The notes beneath the pieces were generated by a model that was not told the origin of the DNA, did not search any database, and was given only the letters and a program-made list of their open reading frames with translations. A program made the translations under genes and the position numbers. A DNA stretch of 64,000 nt from Myxococcales bacterium (GTDB lineage Bacteria; Myxococcota_A; Polyangia; Palsa-1104; JAEUJZ01): positions 124,001-188,000 of the forward strand of contig JAEUKA010000001.1 of the NCBI GenBank assembly GCA_016794465.1. The letters run 5' to 3'. Shown piece by piece: positions 28,739 through 37,735 of this stretch. Position 1 is the stretch's first letter, and the number at the start of each line of letters is the position of its first letter.

Positions 28739-30055
28739 ATGGTGCCATTGGTGTGTCCGACCTGCCGTACGGAGGCTCCGGGGGGGAGTCGCTTCTGCGG
28801 TATGTGCGGACAGCTGCTGGCAGGACTGAGCCCGGATGCAGCGCGGCGGGAATCGGGGCGAGGGGAGTCTCAGCAGCGGGAGTCTGGCCAGCTCGGAGAG
28901 GGCAATCCAGACGATGATCTTGATGCCAAGCGCCAGACTGCGGATGTTCCGAGCATCGGTCATGAGGTGCGAGCATCTTCTCCAGATCGTCGTGTCCAAA
29001 CTTCGCCGGTGGGAACGGTGCTGCCGATGGATGTGCTGTCAGTCTTGACGGCTGCCACGTCGGGGCCGGTTGAGGCTACCTCCTCGCGCGAAGATGTGAC
29101 GCCGCGCGAAGATGTGACGCCGCGTCGTGCCTCAGCGGGTGTGCGTTCTCGACCGGTCGACCCACCTGATGATCCGGCGCCGATGACTCGGCCTGTGCCT
29201 CGAGCCGGGCCTCGCACTGCGCCACAAGCGAGTGCCACGCCGCGAGCTGTCATCGACGATCCAACCATGCCGATTGCGTATCGTCCGGCGCCGACGCGCT
29301 CGTGGTTTCGGGTGGTGCGGACGGCTCTGTACGGGCTGCTGTGGCTGCTGCTTGCAGGCCTGGTGGCGATGGCGGTGATTTGGGTGTTGCCAGAACGCCA
29401 GGCAGAACGCCAGGCAGAACGCCAGGCAGAACGCCAGGCAGCCTCGGACGTGCCGGCGCTGGCACCGCGTCCGGAGCCTGCCCAACCGAGCCGTCTCCGT
29501 CCCCGTCCCCGTCCCGGTCCAGTGAGCAGCTCGACACCTGCGAGCGCATCGTCAGGGCTTGTACCGGGCTCGGCGGCGATCGGTGTGGGAAAAAGTGCCG
29601 GGTCAGCTGCTGCTGTGTCTCCTGTCCTCGCACAAGCGGCCCAGGCGCAGGCACCGACGGCTGCGACACCTCCGGTGCCATCCGCCCCGCTGCGTTCGGC
29701 CACCACTTTTGCGGAACCACCGCAGTCTCTGCAAGGCGCGGCGCGAGCAGCCTTCGAGCAGGACCTGGCCAACATCGAGTTTGTCGTGACCACCTACAAA
29801 GCGCAGGTGCGGGCTTGCTATGAGCGGGCCATTCGCGGCTTTGCGGGTGAGCCTCCGACGGGTCGTATCGAGCTATTGTTCGCGCTCACAGACGACGGAC
29901 GCGTCGAAGGAGTGATGGTAGACAAGGACACGATCGGGCTGCCGCTGCTGGTCACCTGCTTATCGCAGCGGCTTACAGAGTGGCGCTTTCCCCGGCCAGT
30001 AGGTCCCCTGCGCACCTTTCGTTTTCCCTTTGTATTCACGGGGAGCATGAAGTGA
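28739..30055 (+). CDS. Zinc-ribbon, single-pass membrane protein with AgmX/PglI C-terminal domain
   Basis: 438 residues from ATG 28739. N-terminal zinc ribbon (CPTCRTEAPGGSRFCGMCG), then a long disordered cytoplasmic region. One transmembrane helix (YGLLWLLLAGLVAMAVIWVL, about residue 200) is followed by a repeated RQAE stretch and a Pro/Ala-rich periplasmic linker. The C-terminal domain of about 95 residues has YKAQVRACYERAIRG, GRIELLFALTDDGRVEGVMV and WRFPRPVGPLRTFRFPFVF, as in AgmX and PglI of Myxococcus gliding/adventurous motility and TonB-like proteins. The domain is typical of the phylum; the pathway here is not identified. The longer frame (28670) adds residues before the zinc ribbon without support. 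Confidence 0.8.
   Translation: MVPLVCPTCRTEAPGGSRFCGMCGQLLAGLSPDAARRESGRGESQQRESGQLGEGNPDDDLDAKRQTADVPSIGHEVRASSPDRRVQTSPVGTVLPMDVLSVLTAATSGPVEATSSREDVTPREDVTPRRASAGVRSRPVDPPDDPAPMTRPVPRAGPRTAPQASATPRAVIDDPTMPIAYRPAPTRSWFRVVRTALYGLLWLLLAGLVAMAVIWVLPERQAERQAERQAERQAASDVPALAPRPEPAQPSRLRPRPRPGPVSSSTPASASSGLVPGSAAIGVGKSAGSAAAVSPVLAQAAQAQAPTAATPPVPSAPLRSATTFAEPPQSLQGAARAAFEQDLANIEFVVTTYKAQVRACYERAIRGFAGEPPTGRIELLFALTDDGRVEGVMVDKDTIGLPLLVTCLSQRLTEWRFPRPVGPLRTFRFPFVFTGSMK
29090..29125. repeat. 18-bp direct duplication encoding EDVTPR twice
   Basis: GAAGATGTGACGCCGCG occurs at 29090 and again at 29108, in frame in the disordered region of the AgmX-domain protein. Confidence 0.8.
29393..29440. repeat. 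12-bp tandem repeat, four perfect copies, next to a transmembrane helix
   Basis: GAACGCCAGGCA repeated four times encodes E-R-Q-A units directly after the membrane helix of the AgmX-domain protein. Same unit length and copy number as the repeat at 781-828. Confidence 0.9.
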
Positions 30056-30160
30056 ATTCTCCGCTGTTCTCGCGCCGATTTTGGTTTACCCGGGAAGCCC
30101 GGATTGAGCTGATAATGGAGCAACACAGCTTTCTTTGCGGAGCCGTGCCGGGGGCCCAAC

Positions 30161-31234
30161 ATGGGGAAGACGGGAGACGCTAGTGACAAGCAGTCTTCGA
30201 CGCTAATTGATACGGCGCTGATCATCTCGCTGCGACCGCACACACAGCTTGAGCTACAGAAGCTGCTGGGTGAGGCTGACGTAAATTCCGTGGTGGTGGC
30301 GGACACGGACGAAGCGCGGGCGGCGATTGCCAAGACGGCGTTTCCAGTGGCGCTGATCGATGTGGACTCGCTGCCGCTGACGCAGGTTCTTTCGCTGCTG
30401 ACCGACCTGCGACGACTGGCGCCCCGCTCGGAGCTGATTGCGTTTCTCGATGAGCCGCACTTTGACACCGCCGTGCAGCTGGTGCGGCGCGGAGCGGTGG
30501 ACATCATCTGTCGGACCTCGGATGATCTGCGCTTGCTCGGACCTCGGGTGGCGACGGCGTTTCGGGAGGCCAAGCAGCGCGGTGATCGCAGCCAGATGCT
30601 CCGTGACTACAGCGCCATCACCGAAGACTTGCTGTACCGATTGACGGACACGGCGCGGCGAATTGGCGAGCTGAAAGCGCAGCTGAACAGTGGGACACGG
30701 GGCTCGGGCTCGCCGGCATCGCCTACGGACGACTATGTAAGTGTGCTCATTGTCGAGGAAGACGGCTGGCTGTCGCAGTCGCTGGCGCCGCTGGTGTCGA
30801 GCTCGTTTTCGCTGACCACGGTGGTAAGTGGCGGTGCGGCGCTGGATCGCGTTTCGGAGAAGACATTTGATCTGGCGCTCATCAAAGAGAGCTTGCCGGA
30901 CCTGCCGAGTCGCACGGTGATTCGCTCGATTCAGGCGCAGTGTCCCGAGACGCTGGTGATGCTGTATCTGCCGCCGTCGCGCGGGAAGCCGGGGCGGATT
31001 GATCGTCTCGAAGGGCCACGCGTAACGACGTTGGTGAGTGCCTTTACCTCGGCCAAACAGCTGGCGGAGCGACTGGCAGAGCTGCAGCAAGCCCAAGTCG
31101 CCCGGCGGCGCGAGCGGCGCTATTTGGCAGAGTTTCGAGCCGAAAACTACGAGCTGCTCAAGCGACTGGCAGAGCTGCGCAAGCGTTACCGCGAGCGAGG
31201 CGAGAGCGATAGCTCGCCCGGACGAAGTAAGTGA
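30161..31234 (+). CDS. Protein with two receiver-like domains, the second lacking the phosphoacceptor
   Basis: 357 residues. The first receiver-like fold (TALIISLRPHTQLELQKLL to about 130) keeps an Asp at the end of strand 3 (VALIDVDSLPL). The second (VSVLIVEEDGWLSQSLAPLV, about residues 193-305) has the acidic pair but Lys in place of the strand-3 Asp (FDLALIKESLPD). A basic coiled-coil tail (AELQQAQVARRRERRYL) ends the protein. No output domain is visible. It may act as a phosphorylation-independent adaptor; this is inferred from the missing residue only. Confidence 0.65.
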   Translation: MGKTGDASDKQSSTLIDTALIISLRPHTQLELQKLLGEADVNSVVVADTDEARAAIAKTAFPVALIDVDSLPLTQVLSLLTDLRRLAPRSELIAFLDEPHFDTAVQLVRRGAVDIICRTSDDLRLLGPRVATAFREAKQRGDRSQMLRDYSAITEDLLYRLTDTARRIGELKAQLNSGTRGSGSPASPTDDYVSVLIVEEDGWLSQSLAPLVSSSFSLTTVVSGGAALDRVSEKTFDLALIKESLPDLPSRTVIRSIQAQCPETLVMLYLPPSRGKPGRIDRLEGPRVTTLVSAFTSAKQLAERLAELQQAQVARRRERRYLAEFRAENYELLKRLAELRKRYRERGESDSSPGRSK

Positions 31235-31387
31235 CGAGGCAAGTCAAGTAGCGAGGAACGCTCCATCTTGACTGGCTCGCCAAAATGGCGTGTCATAATG
31301 CTGGGTTTTTCTACCGGTAATGCGCTCTGACCTCTCTATGTACCCAGGACGGGTGGCTTGGCTTGGCCGGGCTCCGCGACGTGCCGT

Positions 31388-33094
31388 ATGAACGATGTTC
31401 CCACCACGGGCGTCACGAGAGTTTGTCAGAACTGCCAGCAGGTCTACGGCTATAAGGACCAGCACGCCTGTCCCAAAGGGGGCAGCAGCCAGGTTCCGCA
31501 GGACCCTCTCGTCGGTGCAACGCTAGGTGGTCGCTACTTGATCGAGTCCTTCCTGTCATCCGGTGGCATGGGCGTCGTCTATCGCGCCAAGCACACCGTG
31601 CTCGACAAGCCGCTGGCGATCAAGCTGCTGCGCGAGGCGCAAGACCCAATGATGCAGCAGCGCTTTTTGCTCGAAGCGAAGAGCGCCTGTCACATTGGCC
31701 ACGAGAACATTGTCGACATCACCGACTTCGGCGTACTCGATGACGGTCGGCCGTATCTGGTGATGGAGTTTCTCCAAGGTCAGTCGCTCGAAGCGGTGAT
31801 TGCCAAAGGAGCGCTGCCGCCGCTGCGGACATGTCGGATTGCCGAGCAGATTGCGCGCGGTCTACACGCCGTCCACAGCAAGGGAATCGTCCACCGCGAC
31901 CTCAAGCCTGGGAACATTTTTATCCTCGAAAGAGGGCGCAAAGACTTCGTCAAGATTCTCGACTTTGGCATTGCCAAAGTGATGGCGGGAACGCGGGAAT
32001 CGCTCTCGGGAGGGGGCGCAAATCTGCCCAACCTGCGGGCGACGGCGACGGGAACGGTGCTGGGGACGCCGGAATATCTGTCTCCCGAGCAAGGCGCTGG
32101 CGAGGCCTTTGATGCCCGCGTCGATCAGTACGCACTCGGCTGCATCATGTACGAGATGCTCACCGGACAGGTGCCCTTCCGAGGCAATGGACCGATGTCC
32201 ACGCTGATGAAGCACCTGACAGAGAAGCCGATTCCGCCGCGCAAGCGTCGTCCAGAGCTCAACATTCCCGAGTCGCTGGAGAAGATCGTCCTCAAGGCGA
32301 TGGCGCAGCAGAAGGAAAATCGCTACGCCAACATGGACGAGCTGGCGAACCTCCTGCAGGAGCTGATCGACAGGGGATCGCTGCCGCCAGATCCGGCGGT
32401 GATGCGGCCTTCATCGTCGCTGCAAACGGTTCCTTCGACGCCAAGCCCCGCGAGTCCACCGATCGAGCTGTCGCCGCTGACCTCGGGTGATGCCTTTGCC
32501 CCGACGCTGCAGGCGGCGATTCCGACCAAAGAAGAGATCGCCAAAGAGAAAGCGAAGGCTGGCCGAGCAGATACCGAGCAGAGGCAGCCCATTCCCACAG
32601 AGCGGGTTGCTCCGATTGTTGTACCCAAGCCGAGTCGGTTGCCGAAAGTGCTCCTGGGGGTAGCGGGGGCGATGGTGCTGCTGCTCGCGGTGGTGCTGGT
32701 CCTCAAGCTGGGGTTTTTTGGCAAGACGACGCAGCCGAGCGTGGTGGCCGACCTTGGCCAGGCGCAACCGGTGACACCACAGACCGACCCCCAGCCAGCG
32801 GCGAGCGAACACAAGGTCAGCTTCGAGAACAAGACTGCGGGCAAGGTCACGCTGCTGTGCGGATCGAAAAAAAGCTGCCTTCTCGATCACACCAAGAGCT
32901 GCGAGCTGATGCTCACCGATGACAGCAAGTGCGAAGCCAGCGCCACCGGTTACCACAGTCGCTCCATCGAGGTAGCCGACGCCATCAAGCGGGCCGGCAA
33001 GGTTACCGCCCAGGTCACGATCCAGCTCGAGGCCGAGAAGTCGTCAGGCAAGTCCAAAAAGCCCAAAAGCAAAGGCAAGACCAAGAAGCGGTAG
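31388..33094 (+). CDS. Membrane-anchored Hanks-type Ser/Thr protein kinase
   Basis: 568 residues from ATG 31388. A small Cys motif (CQNCQQVYGYKDQHACP) precedes the kinase domain. The kinase has the Gly-rich loop LSSGGMGVVYRAKH, Lys in LAIKLLRE, Glu in LLEAKSA, catalytic loop VHRDLKPGN, metal-binding LDFGIAK, GTPEYLSPEQ and the DQYALGCIMYEML helix, all complete. A Pro/Ser linker follows, then one transmembrane helix (VLLGVAGAMVLLLAVVLVLKL), an extracytoplasmic beta domain with four cysteines, and a Lys-rich tail. Expected to be active. Target unknown. Confidence 0.92.
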   Translation: MNDVPTTGVTRVCQNCQQVYGYKDQHACPKGGSSQVPQDPLVGATLGGRYLIESFLSSGGMGVVYRAKHTVLDKPLAIKLLREAQDPMMQQRFLLEAKSACHIGHENIVDITDFGVLDDGRPYLVMEFLQGQSLEAVIAKGALPPLRTCRIAEQIARGLHAVHSKGIVHRDLKPGNIFILERGRKDFVKILDFGIAKVMAGTRESLSGGGANLPNLRATATGTVLGTPEYLSPEQGAGEAFDARVDQYALGCIMYEMLTGQVPFRGNGPMSTLMKHLTEKPIPPRKRRPELNIPESLEKIVLKAMAQQKENRYANMDELANLLQELIDRGSLPPDPAVMRPSSSLQTVPSTPSPASPPIELSPLTSGDAFAPTLQAAIPTKEEIAKEKAKAGRADTEQRQPIPTERVAPIVVPKPSRLPKVLLGVAGAMVLLLAVVLVLKLGFFGKTTQPSVVADLGQAQPVTPQTDPQPAASEHKVSFENKTAGKVTLLCGSKKSCLLDHTKSCELMLTDDSKCEASATGYHSRSIEVADAIKRAGKVTAQVTIQLEAEKSSGKSKKPKSKGKTKKR

Positions 33095-33150
33095 CCGCAG
33101 ACCTTGGACTGTGTTGGGCTGTGCTCCGGCGGTTGATTGTCGGGGCCAAC

Positions 33151-33166
33151 ATGCGGTACACCGCAT
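33151..33166. promoter_or_regulatory. Perfect 7-bp inverted repeat immediately before boxC (operator candidate)
   Basis: ATGCGGT-AC-ACCGCAT ends three bases before the boxC ATG at 33170. Its size and position fit a dimeric repressor blocking initiation. No regulator gene is adjacent. Confidence 0.45.
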
Positions 33167-33169
33167 CGC

Positions 33170-34864
33170 ATGGAGAACGCTGCGAAGACTGAATCTACCC
33201 ATCCGGTGCCGCCCTCGTTTGAGACTGCGCCGGACCGGTATCGCCACTTTCGCATCGAGCTGGATGGTGATGTGGCGCGACTGCTGATGTCCGTGCGTGA
33301 GGACGAGCCGCTCTGTCCCGGGTACGTACTCAAGCTGAACTCGTATGACCTGGGCGTCGATATCGAGCTGTGCGACGCGGTGCAGCGCCTGCGCTTTGAG
33401 CATCCCGAGGTGCGCACCGTCGTGGTGACCTCGGGGCGTGATCGCATCTTCTGCGCCGGCGCCAACATCCACATGCTCGCTCAGTCCACCCACGGGTTTA
33501 AGGTCAACTTTTGCAAGTTCACCAACGAGACGCGCCTGGCCATCGAGGACGCGTGTCGTCACAGCGGGCAAAAGTATCTGGCGGCGGTGTCGGGACCGTG
33601 TGCGGGCGGTGGCTACGAGCTGGCGATGGCTTGTGACGAGATCATCCTCATCGACGATGGATCGAGCACGGTGGCGCTGCCGGAAGTGCCGCTGCTTGGG
33701 GTCTTGCCGGGTACGGGCGGGCTGACGCGGCTCGTCGACAAGCGCAAAGTCCGGCGCGATCGGGCGGATGTGTTCTCGACGCTGGCGGAAGGCATTCGGG
33801 GCAAGCGCTCCGTCGAGTGGCGTCTCGTCGACCAGATTGCACCACGAAGTCGCTTTGCCCAGGTCGTTCACACGCGCGCTCATCAGCTGGCCACCGAGGC
33901 CAAGGCGGCGCTGCCGAGCGCTCCGGGGCCGCAGACGGGAGTTGTGCTAGAGCCGCTTTCGCCCACCGTCGATGGCGACACCATTTCGTATCGCTTTGTC
34001 CACCTGAAGCTGGATCGAACCCACCGGACGGCGCACCTGACGATGAATGGTCCCGGGCCGGGGCAAGCCGTCGGCTCAGCCGAAGCGCTGCATCAGCTGG
34101 CCAGTCGTGGCGAGCTGTGGGCGCTGCGGGCCTTTCGCGAGCTGGACGATGTCCTGTGTCGACTGCGCTTCCACGAGCCGCTCATCGGACTTGTCATCCT
34201 GCAGACGCGTGGCGATCGGGCCGAGGTTCTGGCTGCCGATGCGGCGCTCTATGCGCAGCGCGAGTACTGGCTGGGACGGGAAGTGCTGCTCAACATGGCG
34301 CGGGTGCTGCGGCGGCTCGACATGACCGCCAAATCGTTCTTTGCCGTCGTGGAGGGTGAGAGCTGCTTCGCAGGTTCACTGCTCGAGCTGCTCCTCGCCG
34401 CCGATCGGAGCTATGTGCTTGAGAGTCCCGAGGTCAAGCTGGCGACGGGCACTCTTAACGCGGGCGCGCTTTTGTGTGGCAATGGGCAGACGCGGCTCGG
34501 CCTGCGCTGTCATGACCAGCCGGCGCGGGTTGATGAGATCCTGCGTCGTGGCGAAGCTGGCCCACTATCAGCAGAAGACGCCGACAAGCTGGGTCTGTGT
34601 ACGGTGCTGGCGGATGATCTGGACTTTGCCGACACACTGCGACTTGCCGTCGAGGAACGGGTCAGCCTATCACCTGACGCGCTCACCGGCATGGAACAAA
34701 ACCTGCGCTTCCCTGGCCCCGACCTGAGCGAAGGCAAGGTCTTTGGCCGACTGTCCGCGTGGCAAAACTGGATCTTCATCCGCGAAAACGCCACCGGCCC
34801 ACAAGGTGCGCTGACATCCTACGGCCGTCCCGAGCGACCCAGCTTCGACTGGCGTCGCACGTAA
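33170..34864 (+). CDS. boxC: 2,3-epoxybenzoyl-CoA dihydrolase (benzoyl-CoA-dihydrodiol lyase)
   Basis: Opens the ring of 2,3-epoxybenzoyl-CoA in the aerobic CoA-dependent benzoate pathway. 564 residues, the double crotonase-like fold of BoxC: DRIFCAGANIHMLAQSTHGFKVNFCKFTNE, AAVSGPCAGGGYELAMACDE and LLGVLPGTGGLTRL in the first half. The second half has LNMARVLRRLDMTAKSFFAV and ESCFAGSLLELLLAADRSY. The length and motifs match BoxC of beta-proteobacteria. A TTG at 33137 in frame is an alternative start. boxB follows after 93 bases; the reductase boxA is not in the window. Confidence 0.92.
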   Translation: MENAAKTESTHPVPPSFETAPDRYRHFRIELDGDVARLLMSVREDEPLCPGYVLKLNSYDLGVDIELCDAVQRLRFEHPEVRTVVVTSGRDRIFCAGANIHMLAQSTHGFKVNFCKFTNETRLAIEDACRHSGQKYLAAVSGPCAGGGYELAMACDEIILIDDGSSTVALPEVPLLGVLPGTGGLTRLVDKRKVRRDRADVFSTLAEGIRGKRSVEWRLVDQIAPRSRFAQVVHTRAHQLATEAKAALPSAPGPQTGVVLEPLSPTVDGDTISYRFVHLKLDRTHRTAHLTMNGPGPGQAVGSAEALHQLASRGELWALRAFRELDDVLCRLRFHEPLIGLVILQTRGDRAEVLAADAALYAQREYWLGREVLLNMARVLRRLDMTAKSFFAVVEGESCFAGSLLELLLAADRSYVLESPEVKLATGTLNAGALLCGNGQTRLGLRCHDQPARVDEILRRGEAGPLSAEDADKLGLCTVLADDLDFADTLRLAVEERVSLSPDALTGMEQNLRFPGPDLSEGKVFGRLSAWQNWIFIRENATGPQGALTSYGRPERPSFDWRRT

Positions 34865-34957
34865 GCATCGACGTGATAAGACCGCTGTGTTGGCTCCGAC
34901 GGCGGAATCTCAACCCCCAGAATCGCGGACAGCGACACGATACGAAAGGTCAGAACC

Positions 34958-36409
34958 ATGACCGTGGAACTCTTCGAAAAGATCCCGAACAACGTCAACC
35001 TCTCGGCGGACAAGCGACTGCAGCGCGCGCTTGAACAGTGGCTGCCGAACTACATCTCGTGGTGGAAAGAGATGGGTCCGGACCAGTTTCAGGAAAGCGA
35101 TGTCTACCTGCGGACCGCCGTCAGCGTCGAGTCAGATGGCTGGGCGCACTTTGATTACGTGAAGATGCCGGAATATCGCTGGGGCATCTTCCTCGAGCCA
35201 CAGGTTCCGGGGCGGACGATTGGCTTTGGCGATCACTACGGGCAGCCGGCGTGGCAAGAGGTGCCCGGCGAGTACCGCAACACGCTCCGTCGCATCATCG
35301 TCACCCAAGGCGATACCGAGCCCGCGTCGGTGGAGCAGCAGCGCATGCTCGGTCACACCGCGCCGTCGCTGTACGATCTGCGCAACCTGTTTCAGGTCAA
35401 CGTCGAGGAAGGCCGTCACCTGTGGGCGATGGTGTACCTGCTCCACTCGTATTTTGGCAAAGATGGGCGCGAGGAAGCCGAGGCGATGCTCGAGCGCCGC
35501 TCGGGAGATCGTGACAAGCCGCGCATCCTTGGCGCTTTCAACGAGCCGGTGAAGTCGTGGCTCGATTTTTATATGTTCACGATGTTTACCGACCGCGACG
35601 GCAAGTTTCAGCTGTGCGCGCTCAGTGAGTCGGGCTTCGATCCGCTGTCGCGCACCTGTAAGTTCATGCTCACCGAGGAAGCGCACCACATGTTCGTCGG
35701 TGAGACGGGCGTTGACCGCGTCGTCCAGCGTGCCTGCGAGCTGATGAAAGAGACGGGCAGCAACGATCCGCAGGCGATCGTGAAAGCGGGCGGCATCCCG
35801 CTCGACATGGTGCAGCGTCACCTCCACCTGTGGTTTTCGCTGTCCGAGGATCTCTTCGGTGGCGAGATCTCGTCGAACGCCGCTGAGTTCTTCGCCGCTG
35901 GCCTCAAGGGTCGCTACAAGGAAGACGGCTACAGCGAGCACACCGGACTCAACCAGTTTTACGAGATGCCGGTACCGAGTGAAGGCGGCAAGATCGTGAT
36001 GACCCAAGTGCCGCTGCGCAACGCGATGAATGAAGTGCTGCGCGACGGTTACGTGGCGGACTGCCAGCGCGCCGTCGACAAGTGGAACCGCACCATCGAA
36101 AGGCAGCTGGGCGAGCGAGGCGCCGATTTCAAGCTCGCGCTGCCGAGCCGTCGCTTCCACCGTCAGATTGGCATCTACGGCATGAACGCTGGCAACTACT
36201 TTGATCCGAGCGGTCAGCCGATCTCGGCGGGGGAGTTCGAGTCGCAGCGGAGCAAGTGGCTACCGACGGACAGCGATCGCGAATACTTGAAGCAGATCAT
36301 GCGCCCGGTCACCGAGCCGGGAAAGATCGCCGGCTGGATTGCCCCACCAGCACGTGGCATCAACGGTCAGCAGATCGAGTTCGAGTACGTCCGCCACCTG
36401 CCGGCCTAG
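34958..36409 (+). CDS. boxB: Benzoyl-CoA 2,3-epoxidase subunit BoxB
   Basis: Di-iron oxygenase that epoxidises benzoyl-CoA with O2, receiving electrons from BoxA. 483 residues beginning IPNNVNLSADKRLQRALEQW; di-iron ligands are visible in VNVEEGRHLWAM (E..H) and LTEEAHHMFVGE (E..H). FFAAGLKGRYKEDGY and RRFHRQIGIYGMNAG are conserved BoxB blocks. Start ATG 34958 has AAAGGT upstream. With boxC it gives two of the three pathway-specific steps; ligase and BoxA must be elsewhere. Confidence 0.93.
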   Translation: MTVELFEKIPNNVNLSADKRLQRALEQWLPNYISWWKEMGPDQFQESDVYLRTAVSVESDGWAHFDYVKMPEYRWGIFLEPQVPGRTIGFGDHYGQPAWQEVPGEYRNTLRRIIVTQGDTEPASVEQQRMLGHTAPSLYDLRNLFQVNVEEGRHLWAMVYLLHSYFGKDGREEAEAMLERRSGDRDKPRILGAFNEPVKSWLDFYMFTMFTDRDGKFQLCALSESGFDPLSRTCKFMLTEEAHHMFVGETGVDRVVQRACELMKETGSNDPQAIVKAGGIPLDMVQRHLHLWFSLSEDLFGGEISSNAAEFFAAGLKGRYKEDGYSEHTGLNQFYEMPVPSEGGKIVMTQVPLRNAMNEVLRDGYVADCQRAVDKWNRTIERQLGERGADFKLALPSRRFHRQIGIYGMNAGNYFDPSGQPISAGEFESQRSKWLPTDSDREYLKQIMRPVTEPGKIAGWIAPPARGINGQQIEFEYVRHLPA

Positions 36410-36442
36410 ATCCGTACTTGGGCGGCGGGGTGAGTCGCTCCG

Positions 36443-37666
36443 CTAGCTAGACGCCAGCTCTTGCGCCGCTGAGGCCGCTTTTTGCGAGCCCAGCGGTGCA
36501 ATCAGCAATCCCACCAGTGCTGCCGTCGCTGCCATCGCTCCCCACTGCCACAGCAAGCTTCGTTCCAGCAGCAGTCCGGCCAGAAACGGCGCCACGATCT
36601 GCGCCACCGACTGGAGCGACTGGGTCAGCCCAATCACCGTCCCTTGCTCATGTCCGGCTGCGCTCTGCGAGATCAGGCTGCTCAAGGTCGGCCTCAGCAC
36701 CGCATTGCCGAACCCGGACACAGTCGCCGACAGCGCCAGTCCCCACAGTGTGTTTGTCCCGGCAATGATCCCGAATCCGACCACCAGCGACGCAAAGCCG
36801 GACAGGACGAGCCCTCGCTCTCCGAACCGCCTGACCAGCCGACCCATCAGTCCGCCTTGCAAGATCAGGCCGAGGAAGCCGCTGTAAGCGAACAGGTAGC
36901 CGATCTCACGCGGAGTGAACGGGTGACCGTCGTAGGTGTAGCGCCGCTCGGCATATAGCGAAAAGCCCGACGTGAAGACCGAAAAGCACATCGCGTAAAA
37001 CAGAAACTGCATCAGCATCGCCGCCAGCGCTGGCCGCTCGAAGTACGCCAGGTACGACCGCCACTCCAGCACTGACAGCCGCTTGCCACCGGGAAGCGCA
37101 CCTTCTGGCGGCGTTGCCCGCATGCTGACTCCGCCGGGCAGCAGCAGCAGCGTACATACGATCGACAGGACCGACATGCCCGCAGCGACGAAGATCGGTG
37201 CAGCCAGGCCGTAACGAACCAGCATCCCCGTCACTGCCGGCCCGATGAAAAAGCCGAGCCCAAAGGCGACACCGATGATCGCAAACGACTTGGCGCGGTC
37301 TTTGGCCTCGGAGTGATCGGCGATATAGGCCTGCGCGATCGACAGGTTGCCCGCCGTCGTGCCTTGGATGACTCGCGCCACATAAATCAGCCACAGCGAC
37401 GTAGCCGACGCCATCGTGAGATATCCGAACAGCGCGCCGATCTGGCTAAACAGCAGCACCGACTTGCGACCGATGCGATCCGACCAGCTCCCCAGCAGCG
37501 GGCTGGCGACAAGCTGACAGACCGCGAACACCGACACCAGCAGCGTGGCCTGCAGCGGCGAGGCACCGAAGTGCTCGGCGTAGATCGCTTGCAGCGGCAG
37601 GACAAGCGTCAGACCAAACACGTCGACCAGGACGATCAAAAAAATCGGGATGAGCGCGCGATTCAA
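36443..37666 (-). CDS. MFS transporter, TetA-like drug/metabolite exporter
   Basis: 407 residues, twelve predicted membrane helices. Motif A after helix 2 is GSWSDRIGRKSVLLF and motif C-like PAVTGMLVRYG follows helix 5. The N-terminus (PIFLIVLVDVFGLTLVLPLQ) resembles TetA-type H+-antiporters. Substrate unknown; export of aromatic intermediates near boxBC is possible but only by position. Convergent with boxB, 33 bases apart. Confidence 0.8.
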   Translation of the reverse strand: MNRALIPIFLIVLVDVFGLTLVLPLQAIYAEHFGASPLQATLLVSVFAVCQLVASPLLGSWSDRIGRKSVLLFSQIGALFGYLTMASATSLWLIYVARVIQGTTAGNLSIAQAYIADHSEAKDRAKSFAIIGVAFGLGFFIGPAVTGMLVRYGLAAPIFVAAGMSVLSIVCTLLLLPGGVSMRATPPEGALPGGKRLSVLEWRSYLAYFERPALAAMLMQFLFYAMCFSVFTSGFSLYAERRYTYDGHPFTPREIGYLFAYSGFLGLILQGGLMGRLVRRFGERGLVLSGFASLVVGFGIIAGTNTLWGLALSATVSGFGNAVLRPTLSSLISQSAAGHEQGTVIGLTQSLQSVAQIVAPFLAGLLLERSLLWQWGAMAATAALVGLLIAPLGSQKAASAAQELASS

Positions 37667-37735
37667 AGGGACTCCGCAGGATGACAGGATGGAAAGAAAG
37701 GAACGTACGGTCGGTCTAGCCTACGCGAAACGGCG

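Noticed and set aside
31268..31299. Sigma-70 promoter TTGACT...CATAAT before the Ser/Thr kinase
   Set aside because: The hexamers are 20 bases apart, too far for a normal promoter.
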